DNA of 40,033 bases, taken from CALIZF01 sp046292445. GTDB lineage: Bacteria > Pseudomonadota > Alphaproteobacteria > Rhodobacterales > Rhodobacteraceae. Shown piece after piece: positions 15,596 through 23,064 of the stretch. The stretch spans positions 1 through 40,033 of the forward strand of contig JBKBQT010000027.1 in assembly GCA_046292445.1 (NCBI GenBank), in the 5' to 3' direction. The notes beneath the pieces were generated by a model. It had not been told where the DNA came from, ran no database searches, and was given only the letters and a program-made list of their open reading frames with translations. How positions within the stretch are numbered: position 1 is the first letter of the stretch; each line of letters starts with the position of its first letter. A program made the position numbers and the translations under genes.

Positions 15596-16686
15596 CGGGC
15601 GTATGTCTCCATGACAGGGTCGGGTCGGACGGGGGCGGCCTCGATGCGCGTGTCGTCGGGGCCGAAGAAATGGGCAGCGCCGGGCGGCCAGGCGAGGTGC
15701 AGCGCGGTGCCGGGGGCCGGCGCGCCCGCGCCGGGCAGGCGCAACGCAAGGCGCGTGTTGCCCGCGCGGCACAGCGCCATGGTTTCCGCGCCAAGGTAAT
15801 CCTGCGCCTCGACCGTCACCGGCAGGCCCGCGCTGGCCACCGCCAGCGCCTCGGGCCGCAGGCCCATGAGGGCGGCGCCGGCGGGCGCGCCGGGGGCGAA
15901 ATCGGTTCCCGCCACCACCGGCCCGCGCGGCCCGGCCACCAGCGGCAGCATGTTCATCGGCGGCGCGCCGATGAACCGCGCGGCAAAGGCGTGTTCGGGG
16001 CGGGCATAGAGCGTTTCGGGGGTCGAGACCTGCACGATCCGCCCGGCCTGCATCAGCACGATGCGGTCGGCCATGCTCATCGCCTCGGCCTGGTCATGCG
16101 TGACGAACAGCACCGTCAACCCCAGCTTGCGCTGGAGCGCGCGCAGCTCGTGCCGCATCTCCTGCCGCAGAAGGGCGTCGAGGTTCGACAGCGGCTCGTC
16201 CATCAGCAGGATCGGCCGTCGCGCCACCACCGCCCGCCCGAGCGCCACCCGCTGCTGCTGCCCGCCCGAGAGCGCCGCCGGCTTGCGGTCGAGAAGGGCC
16301 AACAGGCCGAGAAGCTCGGCCGCCTCGGCCAGCCGCGCCGCCATCTCGGCCCGCGGCGCGCGGCGCACCTGCAGGCCGAAGAGGATGTTGTCGCGCACCG
16401 TCAGATGCGGGAACAGCGCATAATTCTGGAACACCATCGCGATATCGCGCGCCTCGGGCGCGGCGCGGGTGACGTCCTTCCCGTCGATCAGAACCCGCCC
16501 CCGCGTTGGCTGGTCAAGCCCCGCGAGCAGGCGCAGCGTAGTGGACTTGCCGCAGCCCGAGGGGCCGAGCAGCGCAACGAACTCGCCGCGCGCCACGCCC
16601 AGTGACACGCCCGCCACCGCGGGCTGCGCAGCGCCGGGCCAGGATTTTTCGAGATTGTCGAGCGACACGAACATGCGCCGTGTCAT
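15592..16686 (-). CDS. ABC transporter ATP-binding protein (UgpC/MalK-like)
   Basis: 364-residue ATPase of a CUT1 importer. It has Walker A GPSGCGKST (41-49), the Q-loop VFQNYALFPHLTV, the signature ALSGGQQQRVALGRA (138-152), Walker B LLMDEPLSNLD (160-170) and the switch His in FVTHDQAEAM. A C-terminal TOBE/OB regulatory region begins near RFIGAPPMNMLP and includes MGLRPEAL. It is the first gene of the operon, which is unusual because the binding-protein gene often comes first. A second Met at residue 5 (16674) is an alternative start. A 13-bp palindrome lies just upstream. Confidence 0.93.
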   Translation of the reverse strand: MTRRMFVSLDNLEKSWPGAAQPAVAGVSLGVARGEFVALLGPSGCGKSTTLRLLAGLDQPTRGRVLIDGKDVTRAAPEARDIAMVFQNYALFPHLTVRDNILFGLQVRRAPRAEMAARLAEAAELLGLLALLDRKPAALSGGQQQRVALGRAVVARRPILLMDEPLSNLDALLRQEMRHELRALQRKLGLTVLFVTHDQAEAMSMADRIVLMQAGRIVQVSTPETLYARPEHAFAARFIGAPPMNMLPLVAGPRGPVVAGTDFAPGAPAGAALMGLRPEALAVASAGLPVTVEAQDYLGAETMALCRAGNTRLALRLPGAGAPAPGTALHLAWPPGAAHFFGPDDTRIEAAPVRPDPVMETYAR

Positions 16687-16703
16687 GGCCTGAACGCTTA
16701 ACA

Positions 16704-16716
16704 GGCTTGCAAAGCC
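16704..16716. promoter_or_regulatory. Palindrome upstream of the CUT1 ABC operon
   Basis: GGCTT-GCA-AAGCC lies 18-30 nt upstream of the ATPase start within an AT-richer patch. Its position and symmetry suit an operator for a sugar-responsive repressor. No regulator gene for this operon is present in the window, so function is inferred. Confidence 0.35.
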
Positions 16717-16777
16717 CAGGTAACACTTTCAAGACGCTTGCGCGCGGCGCGGCAATCGCCGCCCCCGCCCCGCCGCT

Positions 16778-17587
16778 TCAGAAGTTGACGGTCACGCCCG
16801 GCAGGTCGAGCGTATGCATCAGGTCGCGCAATTCCTGACGCGCCGCGATGTTCGAGAGGTTGAGGCTCTCCACCCCCACATCGCGCAGGTCGAGCAGCGT
16901 GAGCCCGCGCGGGAAAAGCTCGCGGAAGATCACCCGTTCGGAAAACCCCGGCGCAACGCGGAACCCGATGCGGCGCGCAAGGTCGGTCAGCGCCGCGCCC
17001 ACCTTGCGCTTGTTGTGCATCTGCTGCGCGCCGAGCCGGTTGCGCAGCACGATCCAGTCGATCGGCCTGACCCCGGCCTGCGCCCGCATCTGCCGCGCCT
17101 GCCAGACCATCTCGGCATAGATCGACGGCCCCTTGATCTTGCCCGTGGCCGGATCGGTTCGCGCCAGCAGGTCAAAGTCGATGAAGCTGTCGTTGAGCGG
17201 GGTGATGAGCGTGTCGGCCAGCGAATGGGCGATCTGGCTCAGCCGCGTATGCGATCCGGGACAGTCGATGACGATGAAATCCGACACAGGCTCCAACGCC
17301 GAAAGGGCGACGGCGAGGCGCTGGTCATAGGGGTTCTCGCCCGGGGCCAGCCGCTCGGGCTCCGCCTCGGGCAGGTCGCGGCAATCGGGGGTCGGCAGCG
17401 TCACGCCCGCCTTGGCGGCAAAGGCAACCCGGTTCTCGATATAGCGGGAAAACGATCGTTGCCGCAGGTCGAGGTCGAGCGCGCCGACCCTGAACCCCAG
17501 CCGCGCCAGCGCCGTGGCAACATGCATGCAGGTCGTGGACTTGCCCGATCCGCCCTTCTCGTTGCCCACGACGATGATGTGAACCAT
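16778..17587 (-). CDS. mipZ: MipZ-like ParA/MinD-family ATPase (division-plane positioning)
   Basis: 269-residue cytosolic ATPase. The N-terminus IIVVGNEKGGSGKSTTCMHV has the deviant Walker A KGGSGKST (11-18). This is followed by ALDLDLRQRSFSRYIENR, the MipZ-specific segment (Caulobacter MipZ has the same DLDLRQRT..R..ENR pattern), and DFIVIDCPGSHTRLSQ as Walker B. MipZ forms a gradient from ParB-bound origins and inhibits FtsZ polymerisation away from midcell. It is on the same strand as the ribosomal protein operon but is separated from rpmE by a strong terminator, so it probably has its own promoter. MipZ and ordinary ParA paralogues can be confused, but the segment above favours MipZ. Confidence 0.85.
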   Translation of the reverse strand: MVHIIVVGNEKGGSGKSTTCMHVATALARLGFRVGALDLDLRQRSFSRYIENRVAFAAKAGVTLPTPDCRDLPEAEPERLAPGENPYDQRLAVALSALEPVSDFIVIDCPGSHTRLSQIAHSLADTLITPLNDSFIDFDLLARTDPATGKIKGPSIYAEMVWQARQMRAQAGVRPIDWIVLRNRLGAQQMHNKRKVGAALTDLARRIGFRVAPGFSERVIFRELFPRGLTLLDLRDVGVESLNLSNIAARQELRDLMHTLDLPGVTVNF

Positions 17588-17613
17588 GCAGACCGGCCCC
17601 CGGAAGAATCAGA

Positions 17614-17638
17614 AAGGCGCGCCGGATCGGCGCGCCTT
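17614..17638 (-). terminator. Rho-independent terminator of the ffh-rpsP-rplS-rpmE operon
   Basis: Perfect 10-bp arms AAGGCGCGCC and GGCGCGCCTT with a 5-nt loop, followed on the minus strand by TTTCTGATTCTTCC. It lies 41 nt after the rpmE stop and upstream of the MipZ gene, separating the two units. Confidence 0.85.
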
Positions 17639-17679
17639 CACCATATGTTGTGGCCCCGCAAAGGGGAAGCACCAGAGCG

Positions 17680-17901
17680 TCAGAAGCCGAGGCCGGCGTA
17701 TTTGTTCTTGAACTTCGACACGCGGCCACCGGTGTCCATCAGCTTGGCGCTGCCGCCGGTCCAGGCCGGATGAGCCAGCGGATCGATGTCGAGCGCCATC
17801 TGGTCGCCTTCCTTGCCCCAGGTGGTGCGCACCTGAAACGTCGAGCCATCCGTCATCTTGACGGTGATCATGTGATAGTCGGGGTGAATACCGTTTTTCA
17901 T
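17680..17901 (-). CDS. rpmE: 50S ribosomal protein L31, zinc-independent type
   Basis: 73-residue large-subunit protein at the subunit interface. The sequence starts MKNGIHPDYHMITVKMTDGS and has the L31 core TTWGKEGDQMALDIDP and HPAWTGG. It has no cysteine at all, so the CxxC zinc-binding motif of classical L31 is absent; this form is usual in alphaproteobacteria. It lies 5 nt after rplS and is the last gene before the operon terminator. Confidence 0.95.
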   Translation of the reverse strand: MKNGIHPDYHMITVKMTDGSTFQVRTTWGKEGDQMALDIDPLAHPAWTGGSAKLMDTGGRVSKFKNKYAGLGF

Positions 17902-17906
17902 GGCCC

Positions 17907-18281
17907 TCACGCGTCCTTCGCCTTGTAGGTGGTGTTCTCGGAGATCCGGGCCGATTTGCCCCGGCGGTCGCGCAGGTAATAGAGCTTGGCGCGGCGCACG
18001 CGGCCGCGGCGGACGACCTCGATGCTGTCGATGTTGGTCGAATAGAGCGGGAACACCCGTTCCACCCCCTCGCCGAACGAGATCTTGCGCACCGTGAAGG
18101 ATGCCGCCAGCGTCGCGCCGCCCTTGCGGCTGATGCAGACGCCTTCGTAGTTCTGCACCCGGCTGCGGGTGCCCTCGGTCACCTTGTAGCCGACGCGCAC
18201 CGTATCGCCGGCGCGGAAATCGGGGATGGTCTTGCCGAGGCCGGCGATCTGTTCCGCCTCGAGCTGCGCGATCAGGTCCAT
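17907..18281 (-). CDS. rplS: 50S ribosomal protein L19
   Basis: 124-residue large-subunit protein located near the 30S-50S interface. Conserved blocks are FRAGDTVRVGYKVTEGTRSR, QNYEGVCISRKGG, RVFPLYSTNIDSIEVVRRG and RRAKLYYLRDRRGKSARI. The ATG at 18281 has AAGGAG six bases upstream. It lies 50 nt after trmD in the classic rpsP-rimM-trmD-rplS order. Start, length and motifs leave little doubt. Confidence 0.97.
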   Translation of the reverse strand: MDLIAQLEAEQIAGLGKTIPDFRAGDTVRVGYKVTEGTRSRVQNYEGVCISRKGGATLAASFTVRKISFGEGVERVFPLYSTNIDSIEVVRRGRVRRAKLYYLRDRRGKSARISENTTYKAKDA

Positions 18282-18331
18282 CGCGGTCTCCTTCCATGCT
18301 GTCGCGGTTGGCCCGCAACTGTGATGCCGCC

Positions 18332-19165
18332 TCAGCGCTCTTGGTCTTCGTCCGGGTCCCTACCCTGCGCCGCAAGGTAAGCCCGCCAGAGATCAGGCCT
18401 GCGTTCCTTCGTCAGCCTTTCGGCCATGTCGAGCCGCCAGGCGTCGATGCGGGCGTGGTTGCCCGACAGAAGAATGTCGGGAATGGCACGGCCCTGCCAG
18501 CTGGCGGGTTTGGTATACTGCGGAAACTCCAGAAGACCACGGGAAAAGGATTCCTCCTCCGTGGACACCTGATTCCCGAGCACGCGGGGTATAAGCCGCA
18601 CGGTGGCGTCGATCAAGGCCTGCGCCGCGATCTCGCCCCCGGTCAGGATGAAATCGCCAAGGCTCACCTCCTCGACCGCAAAGGCCTCGAGCGCGCGCTC
18701 GTCCACCCCCTCGAACCGGCCGCAAAGCAGCGTGATCCCCTCGGCCGCAGCGAAACGCCGCGCCATCGCCTGATCGAAGCGGCGTCCGCGCGGCGACAGA
18801 TAGACCACCGGCCAGGCCGTCCGGTCAGGCGGCGTGCCCTCGGCGGCCTGCGCCAGCGCGCGGGCGACCACATCGGCGCGCAGCACCATCCCCGCCCCGC
18901 CCCCCGCGGGCGTGTCGTCCACGTTGCGGTGCCGCCCCTCGCCGAAGGGGCGCAGGTCGATCGGCTCGAGTGCCCAGAGCCCGAGGTCGAGCGCGCGGCC
19001 CGTCAGCGACAGGCCGAGCGTGCCGGGAAAGGCCTCGGGGAACAGGGTGATGACCCTCGCCCGCCACGCACCCTTCACCCGCGGCACGCCCTCCATCAGG
19101 CTGCGCGGCGTCAGGCTGACGCTTTGCGCAAGGCGGCCGTGCGAACGGGGGGCGGGACCTGTCAT
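18332..19165 (-). CDS. trmD: tRNA (guanine-N1)-methyltransferase
   Basis: 277-residue SPOUT methyltransferase that makes m1G37 in tRNAs reading CNN-type codons and prevents +1 frameshifting. It has the trefoil-knot motifs VVYLSPRGRRFDQ, LLCGRFEGVDERA and DFILTGGEIAAQ, plus PDILLSGNHARIDAWR in the C-terminal tRNA-binding domain. The ATG at 19165 overlaps the rimM stop as ATGA. It gives about 30 residues before the usual ITLFPEAFPG start strand; a shorter start at an internal Met (about residue 24) is possible. Confidence 0.96.
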   Translation of the reverse strand: MTGPAPRSHGRLAQSVSLTPRSLMEGVPRVKGAWRARVITLFPEAFPGTLGLSLTGRALDLGLWALEPIDLRPFGEGRHRNVDDTPAGGGAGMVLRADVVARALAQAAEGTPPDRTAWPVVYLSPRGRRFDQAMARRFAAAEGITLLCGRFEGVDERALEAFAVEEVSLGDFILTGGEIAAQALIDATVRLIPRVLGNQVSTEEESFSRGLLEFPQYTKPASWQGRAIPDILLSGNHARIDAWRLDMAERLTKERRPDLWRAYLAAQGRDPDEDQER

Positions 19166-19671
19166 TCGACCGCCTCGGGCGGATCGGCAACGATGCGGCG
19201 GGCCGCAAGATCGACCGTCGGCACCGCGGCGCGCGTGAAGGGCAGCAGGATCGTGGCCGCAGGCCCCGCGACCTCGAGGATGTCCGAGGCGCCGTGGTTA
19301 TGCACCGCCTGCACCGACCCGAGCGGCGCGCCGCCGGTGTCGAACACCGGCAGGCCGATCAGATCGGCGTGGTAGTATTCATCCTCGTCCACCGGCGGCA
19401 GGCGGTCGCGGTCGGCATAAAGGCGCAGCCCGCGCAGGGCATCGGCGGCCTCCTTGGTGGTTACCCCGGCGATCCGGCCGACCAGCGCGCCCGGCGCCTG
19501 GCCCGTCAGGCGCAGCGTGAAGGACCGCGCCCCGTCCTCGGACCAGAGCGGGCCGTAATCCGCGATCGCCTCGGGCACGGTGCAGAAGCTCTTGATCCGC
19601 ACGTCGCCCCTCACGCCGAAAGCGCCGGCAAGGGCGCCGACGCAGATCCGTTGCCGCGCATCCCCGGCCAT
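19162..19671 (-). CDS. rimM: 16S rRNA processing protein RimM
   Basis: 169-residue 30S maturation factor that binds S19 and the 16S 3' domain. The N-terminal RimM beta-barrel is recognised by CVGALAGAFGVRGDVRIKSF, and the C-terminal PRC-like barrel by DEYYHADLIGLPVFD and ILLPFTRAAVPTVDL. It lies between rpsP (72 nt upstream, with a hairpin between) and trmD (4-nt overlap). Confidence 0.96.
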   Translation of the reverse strand: MAGDARQRICVGALAGAFGVRGDVRIKSFCTVPEAIADYGPLWSEDGARSFTLRLTGQAPGALVGRIAGVTTKEAADALRGLRLYADRDRLPPVDEDEYYHADLIGLPVFDTGGAPLGSVQAVHNHGASDILEVAGPAATILLPFTRAAVPTVDLAARRIVADPPEAVE

Positions 19672-19702
19672 CGCCCTACCCCCGCCGGCCCGCCACGCGC
19701 AA

Positions 19703-19724
19703 GCGGCCCCCGGACGGGGGCCGC
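19703..19724. terminator. Hairpin between rpsP and rimM
   Basis: Perfect 9-bp arms GCGGCCCCC and GGGGGCCGC with a 4-nt loop, 20 nt after the rpsP stop. There is no T-run. It is placed to let ribosomal protein S16 be made in excess over RimM and TrmD by partial termination or mRNA end protection. Confidence 0.6.
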
Positions 19725-19743
19725 CCGCCTGTGCCTGCCGCGA

Positions 19744-20103
19744 TCACGCGGCGGCGGCCGCGGCCGCTTCGGCCTTCTTGGCCTTCTCGGCCGCGCGGGC
19801 CTTGGCCTTCTTGCCCGGCTCGGCCGCCTTGGGGTTGTTGCGCGCGGTCTTTTCCATCACGCCGGCCGCCTCGAGGAACCGCGCCACGCGGTCGGTCGGC
19901 TGCGCGCCCTGCGCGAGCCAGTGCTTGACGCGGTCCAAGTCCATCTTGATGCGGTCCTCGCTATCCTTGGCGAGCAGCGGGTTGTAGGTGCCGAGCTTTT
20001 CGATGAACCGTCCGTCGCGCGGCATGCGGCTGTCCGCGGCGACGATGGAGTAATAGGGGCGTTTCTTCGAGCCCCCGCGGGCAAGGCGGATCTTCATGGA
20101 CAT
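19744..20103 (-). CDS. rpsP: 30S ribosomal protein S16
   Basis: 119-residue small-subunit protein. The core MSMKIRLARGGSKKRPYYSI, DSRMPRDGRFIEKLGTYNPL and RVKHWLAQGAQPTDRVARFL is diagnostic. A C-terminal tail of about 35 residues is rich in Lys and Ala and ends in AEAAAAAAA, the extension common in alphaproteobacterial S16. The ATG at 20103 is preferred over 20097 because AAGGAG lies seven bases upstream. Confidence 0.97.
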   Translation of the reverse strand: MSMKIRLARGGSKKRPYYSIVAADSRMPRDGRFIEKLGTYNPLLAKDSEDRIKMDLDRVKHWLAQGAQPTDRVARFLEAAGVMEKTARNNPKAAEPGKKAKARAAEKAKKAEAAAAAAA

Positions 20104-20122
20104 GACAAGTCTCCTTCAAAGG

Positions 20123-20467
20123 TCATGGTTTTGCGGCATCTGCCGCGTGCTTCTCGTGGTGGCGGATCACTTCCGAGATGATGAAGCGAAGGAATTCCTT
20201 CGCAAATGCGGGGTCGAGGCCGCTGTCGGCCGCCAGCCGTTCCAGCCGGGCGATCTGCGCCGCCTCGCGCGCCGGATCGGACGGGGGCAGCGCATGGGCG
20301 GCCTTGAGCCGGCCGACGGCCTGCGTGTGCTTGAACCGCTCGGCCAGCGTGTAGACGAGGATCGCGTCCAGCCGGTCGATGGAGGCGCGATGCGCGGCGA
20401 GCGTTGCGGCGGCGTCGGTCATGGCGGGTTCGGGCCCCTGGCTGGCGGTGTCCTGCGGGGCGGTCAT
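20123..20467 (-). CDS. Chorismate mutase, AroQ class
   Basis: 114-residue all-helical enzyme converting chorismate to prephenate for Phe and Tyr synthesis. The core reads RASIDRLDAILVYTLAERFK, TQAVGRLKAAH and ARLERLAADSGLDPAFAKEF. The first helix Arg, the central Arg-Lys pair and the C-terminal helix FIISEVIRHHE fit AroQ-type enzymes. Its ATG overlaps the stop of the GNAT remnant as ATGA; a Met 15 residues later is a possible shorter start. Its place just before rpsP is normal in this bacterial group. Confidence 0.88.
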   Translation of the reverse strand: MTAPQDTASQGPEPAMTDAAATLAAHRASIDRLDAILVYTLAERFKHTQAVGRLKAAHALPPSDPAREAAQIARLERLAADSGLDPAFAKEFLRFIISEVIRHHEKHAADAAKP

Positions 20468-20724
20468 GGGCGGCCTGCCGGGTGGCGGAACACGATGTCG
20501 CCCGGGTCCTGCGGCACCGCGCCGGTGTCGCGCGCCGCGCCCTGCCGCTCGGCAAGACGGATCGACGGCGCATTGGCGGAGTCGATGTAGCTGACCAGCG
20601 CGGGAAGACCCTGCGCGAAGGCCCAGCCGCGCAGGGCCGCCGCAGCCTCGGCGGCATAGGCCGTCCAGTCGCCAGGCCGCATGGGGCGCAAGACGAGGCG
20701 CGGGGTGGCAAGCGTGGGGATCAT
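20464..20724 (-). pseudogene. GNAT acetyltransferase remnant with large in-frame internal deletion
   Basis: Only 86 residues. The first part, LATPRLVLRPMRPGDWTAYA, is the N-terminus of a RimJ/RimL-like GNAT. The rest, from EAAAALRGWAFAQGLPALVS through NAPSIRLAERQGAA, is the normal C-terminal third. The middle, about 80 residues including the acetyl-CoA-binding RGxA core, is missing without a frameshift. The neighbour at 20721-21248 is a full-length relative (175 aa). Both ends are kept with ATGA overlaps, so the reading frame still couples upstream translation to chorismate mutase. It is unlikely to be catalytic. Confidence 0.75.
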
Positions 20725-21248
20725 GCCGCGCAGGCCTCGGGGGCGGGATGGCGCCAGATCTGGAAGCGGCCGAAATCGGGGTCCGCGAAGTCGCCATCGG
20801 GCGCCGCGCCGAGGCGGCGGGCAAGCGCGATGGACCGGGCGTTATCGGGCGCGATCATGCTGACGACCGTCGTCCAGCGAAGCGTGCGGTAAACCCAGGC
20901 GCGCGCTGCCAGCGCCGCCTCGAACGCCACGCCGCGCCCCTCGGCACCGTCGAACACCGACCAGCCGATCTCGGGTTCCGGCCAGCCCACCGGCATGAAC
21001 GGGCCGACGACGCCAAGGGGCGCGTCGGTGGCGCGGTCGGCCACCATCCAGCGGCCATAGCCGCGCATCTGCCAGTGCCCGGCGATGGCGCAAAGCTGCT
21101 GGAATGCCTCGCGCTCGCCATAGGGCCCGCCGACGCTGCGCGCCCGGTCCGAGGCGCGGAAGGCGGCGAAGGCCGGGAAATCGGACGCGACGGGCGCGCG
21201 CAGGACAAGGCGCGCCGTCTCGATCCGGGGGATCGGCAGCGTGGTCAC
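20721..21248 (-). CDS. GNAT family N-acetyltransferase (RimJ/RimL-like)
   Basis: 175-residue acetyl-CoA-dependent acetyltransferase. It begins IPRIETARLVLRAPVASDF, typical of the RimJ-like group, and has the GWSVFDGAEGRGVAFEAA segment carrying the acetyl-CoA pyrophosphate loop. NARSIALARRLGAAPDGDF follows near the C-terminus. The GTG start at 21248 overlaps the ffh stop (GTGA). Family members acetylate ribosomal protein N-termini or small amines; the substrate here is unknown. The gene lies within the ffh-rpsP operon. Confidence 0.86.
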   Translation of the reverse strand: MTTLPIPRIETARLVLRAPVASDFPAFAAFRASDRARSVGGPYGEREAFQQLCAIAGHWQMRGYGRWMVADRATDAPLGVVGPFMPVGWPEPEIGWSVFDGAEGRGVAFEAALAARAWVYRTLRWTTVVSMIAPDNARSIALARRLGAAPDGDFADPDFGRFQIWRHPAPEACAA

Positions 21249-22753
21249 TTCTTTTTCCCCAGACCGAGGCCCGACAGCCCCGACGGCAGGCCAAGGCCCT
21301 TGCCCATCCCGCCCAACCCGCCCGGCAGCGACAGGCCTCCCGGCATCCTGCCGGCCTGGCTCGCCGCCGCCTTGAGCATCGCCGGGTCGATCTCGCCCGG
21401 CGCCGCGCCGCCCTTGCCCATCATCTGGGCCATCGCCTGTTTCATCATCCCGCCCTTGCCCATCTTCTTCATCAGATCGGCCATCTGGCGGTGCTGCTTG
21501 AGAAGGCGGTTGAGGTCGGCCACCTCGAGCCCCGCGCCGGCGGCGATGCGCCGCTTGCGGCTGGCCTGCAGGATGTCGGGGTTGGCGCGTTCCTTCTTGG
21601 TCATCGAATTGATGAGCGCGATCTGCCGCCGCAGCATCCGGTCGTCGATGCCCGCCTCGGCCGCGGCCGCCTTCATCTTGGCCGCGCCGGGCATCATGCC
21701 CATCAGGCCCTGCATGCCGCCCATCTTGAGCATCTGGTCGAGCTGCGCCTTGAGGTCGTTCATGTTGAAAAGGCCCTTCTGGAACCGCTTCATCATGCGT
21801 TCGGCCTGCTCGCGCTCGAACGTCTCCTGCGCCTTTTCGACCAGCGCGACGATATCGCCCATCCCGAGGATGCGGCCCGCAACCCGATCGGCATCGAATT
21901 CCTCGAGCGCGTCGGTCTTTTCGCCCATGCCGACGAAGCGGATCGGCTTGCCGGTGATCGCCCGCATGCTGAGGGCCGCGCCGCCGCGCCCGTCGCCGTC
22001 CATCCGGGTGAGCACGACGCCGGTGATCCCCAGCTTGCCGTCGAATTCGCGCGCGACGTTGACCGCGTCCTGCCCGGTGAGGCCATCGACCACCAGCAGC
22101 GTCTCGCGCGGCTGGGCGATGTCCTTCACCGCCTGCACCTCGTCCATCAGGACGTCGTCGATGTGCAGCCGCCCGGCGGTGTCGAGCAGGATGACATCAT
22201 AGCCGCCGAGGCCTGCCTGCGTTTTCGCCCGCCGGGCGATCTGCGGCGCGCTTTCGCCCTTGACGATGGGCAGGGTATCGACGCCGATCTGCTGACCGAG
22301 GATGGCGAGCTGTTCCATCGCGGCCGGGCGGTTGGTGTCGAGGCTGGCCATCAGCACCCGCTTGCCCTCGCGGTCCTTGAGGCGGCGGGCGAGCTTGGCC
22401 GTCGTCGTCGTCTTGCCCGAGCCCTGCAGGCCGACCATCAGGATCGGCGCGGGCGGGTTGTCGATCTTGAGCCGCCCCGCGTCCCCGTCCCCGGCGAGCA
22501 CGCGGATCAGCTCGTCATGCACGATCTTGACGACCATCTGCCCGGGCGTGACCGATTTCGTCACCGCCGTGCCGGTCGCCTTGTCCTGCACCCGCTTGAT
22601 GAAGTCGCGCGCGACGGGCAGCGACACGTCGGCCTCGAGCAGCGCGGTGCGCACCTCGCGCAGGGCGGTCACCACATCGGCCTCGGTCAGCGCGCCCTGC
22701 TTGGTGAGCCGGTCGAAAACGCCGCCGAGGCGTTCCGCGAGGGTCTCGAACAT
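21245..22753 (-). CDS. ffh: Signal recognition particle GTPase Ffh
   Basis: 502-residue protein subunit of SRP that binds 4.5S RNA and signal sequences and delivers ribosomes to FtsY. The N domain starts MFETLAERLGGVFDRLTKQG. The G domain has GLQGSGKTTTTAKLA (108-122), DTNRPAAMEQL, LLDTAGRLHID and TRMDGDGRGGAA. The methionine-rich M domain includes LDQMLKMGGMQGLMGMMPG and the RNA-binding TKKERANPDILQASRKRRIA. A Gly/Pro/Leu-rich tail ends in GLGKKK. The ATG at 22753 has AGGAA upstream. It is the first gene of the minus-strand operon reaching to rpmE. Confidence 0.97.
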   Translation of the reverse strand: MFETLAERLGGVFDRLTKQGALTEADVVTALREVRTALLEADVSLPVARDFIKRVQDKATGTAVTKSVTPGQMVVKIVHDELIRVLAGDGDAGRLKIDNPPAPILMVGLQGSGKTTTTAKLARRLKDREGKRVLMASLDTNRPAAMEQLAILGQQIGVDTLPIVKGESAPQIARRAKTQAGLGGYDVILLDTAGRLHIDDVLMDEVQAVKDIAQPRETLLVVDGLTGQDAVNVAREFDGKLGITGVVLTRMDGDGRGGAALSMRAITGKPIRFVGMGEKTDALEEFDADRVAGRILGMGDIVALVEKAQETFEREQAERMMKRFQKGLFNMNDLKAQLDQMLKMGGMQGLMGMMPGAAKMKAAAAEAGIDDRMLRRQIALINSMTKKERANPDILQASRKRRIAAGAGLEVADLNRLLKQHRQMADLMKKMGKGGMMKQAMAQMMGKGGAAPGEIDPAMLKAAASQAGRMPGGLSLPGGLGGMGKGLGLPSGLSGLGLGKKK

Positions 22754-23064
22754 GCCTGGTTCCTTTCGGCCCGTTTCCGTCCAGGCCCGAACATAAGGGC
22801 CGCGCTGCCAAACGCCAACGGCGCCCACGGGCGCAACGCGCTGGCGGGCGGCGATCCCCCGCATGGCCGGGGGACCGAAGGCGGCTAGACCTCCGGCGGT
22901 GGTCGGGCGATAGCGGCGGGGGGGCAAAGTGTCAAGCGGTGGCAAGGTGCGCGCCGGGCGGCGGGACCGCGCCAGCCCGGTGCAGAGCGCCCGGCACGAT
23001 GCTAGCCTGCATGCGGGGCGCAGCGACGCGGCGCGGCGCGCGAACCCGGGAAGGGGGGGGCGAC
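22754..23064. other. Divergent intergenic region, ffh / FAD oxidase
   Basis: About 311 nt of very GC-rich DNA between two divergent genes, so it must hold both promoters, but I cannot identify convincing -35/-10 pairs. The only clear structure is a hairpin with 7-bp arms TCCCCCG and CGGGGGA at 22855-22874. A strong purine-rich ribosome-binding site ends just before 23065. No small ORF looks real. Confidence 0.5.

Noticed and set aside
13412..15799. Plus-strand open frame of about 800 codons over the ABC transporter genes
   Set aside because: Antisense to three recognisable transporter components; composition is that of a shadow frame.
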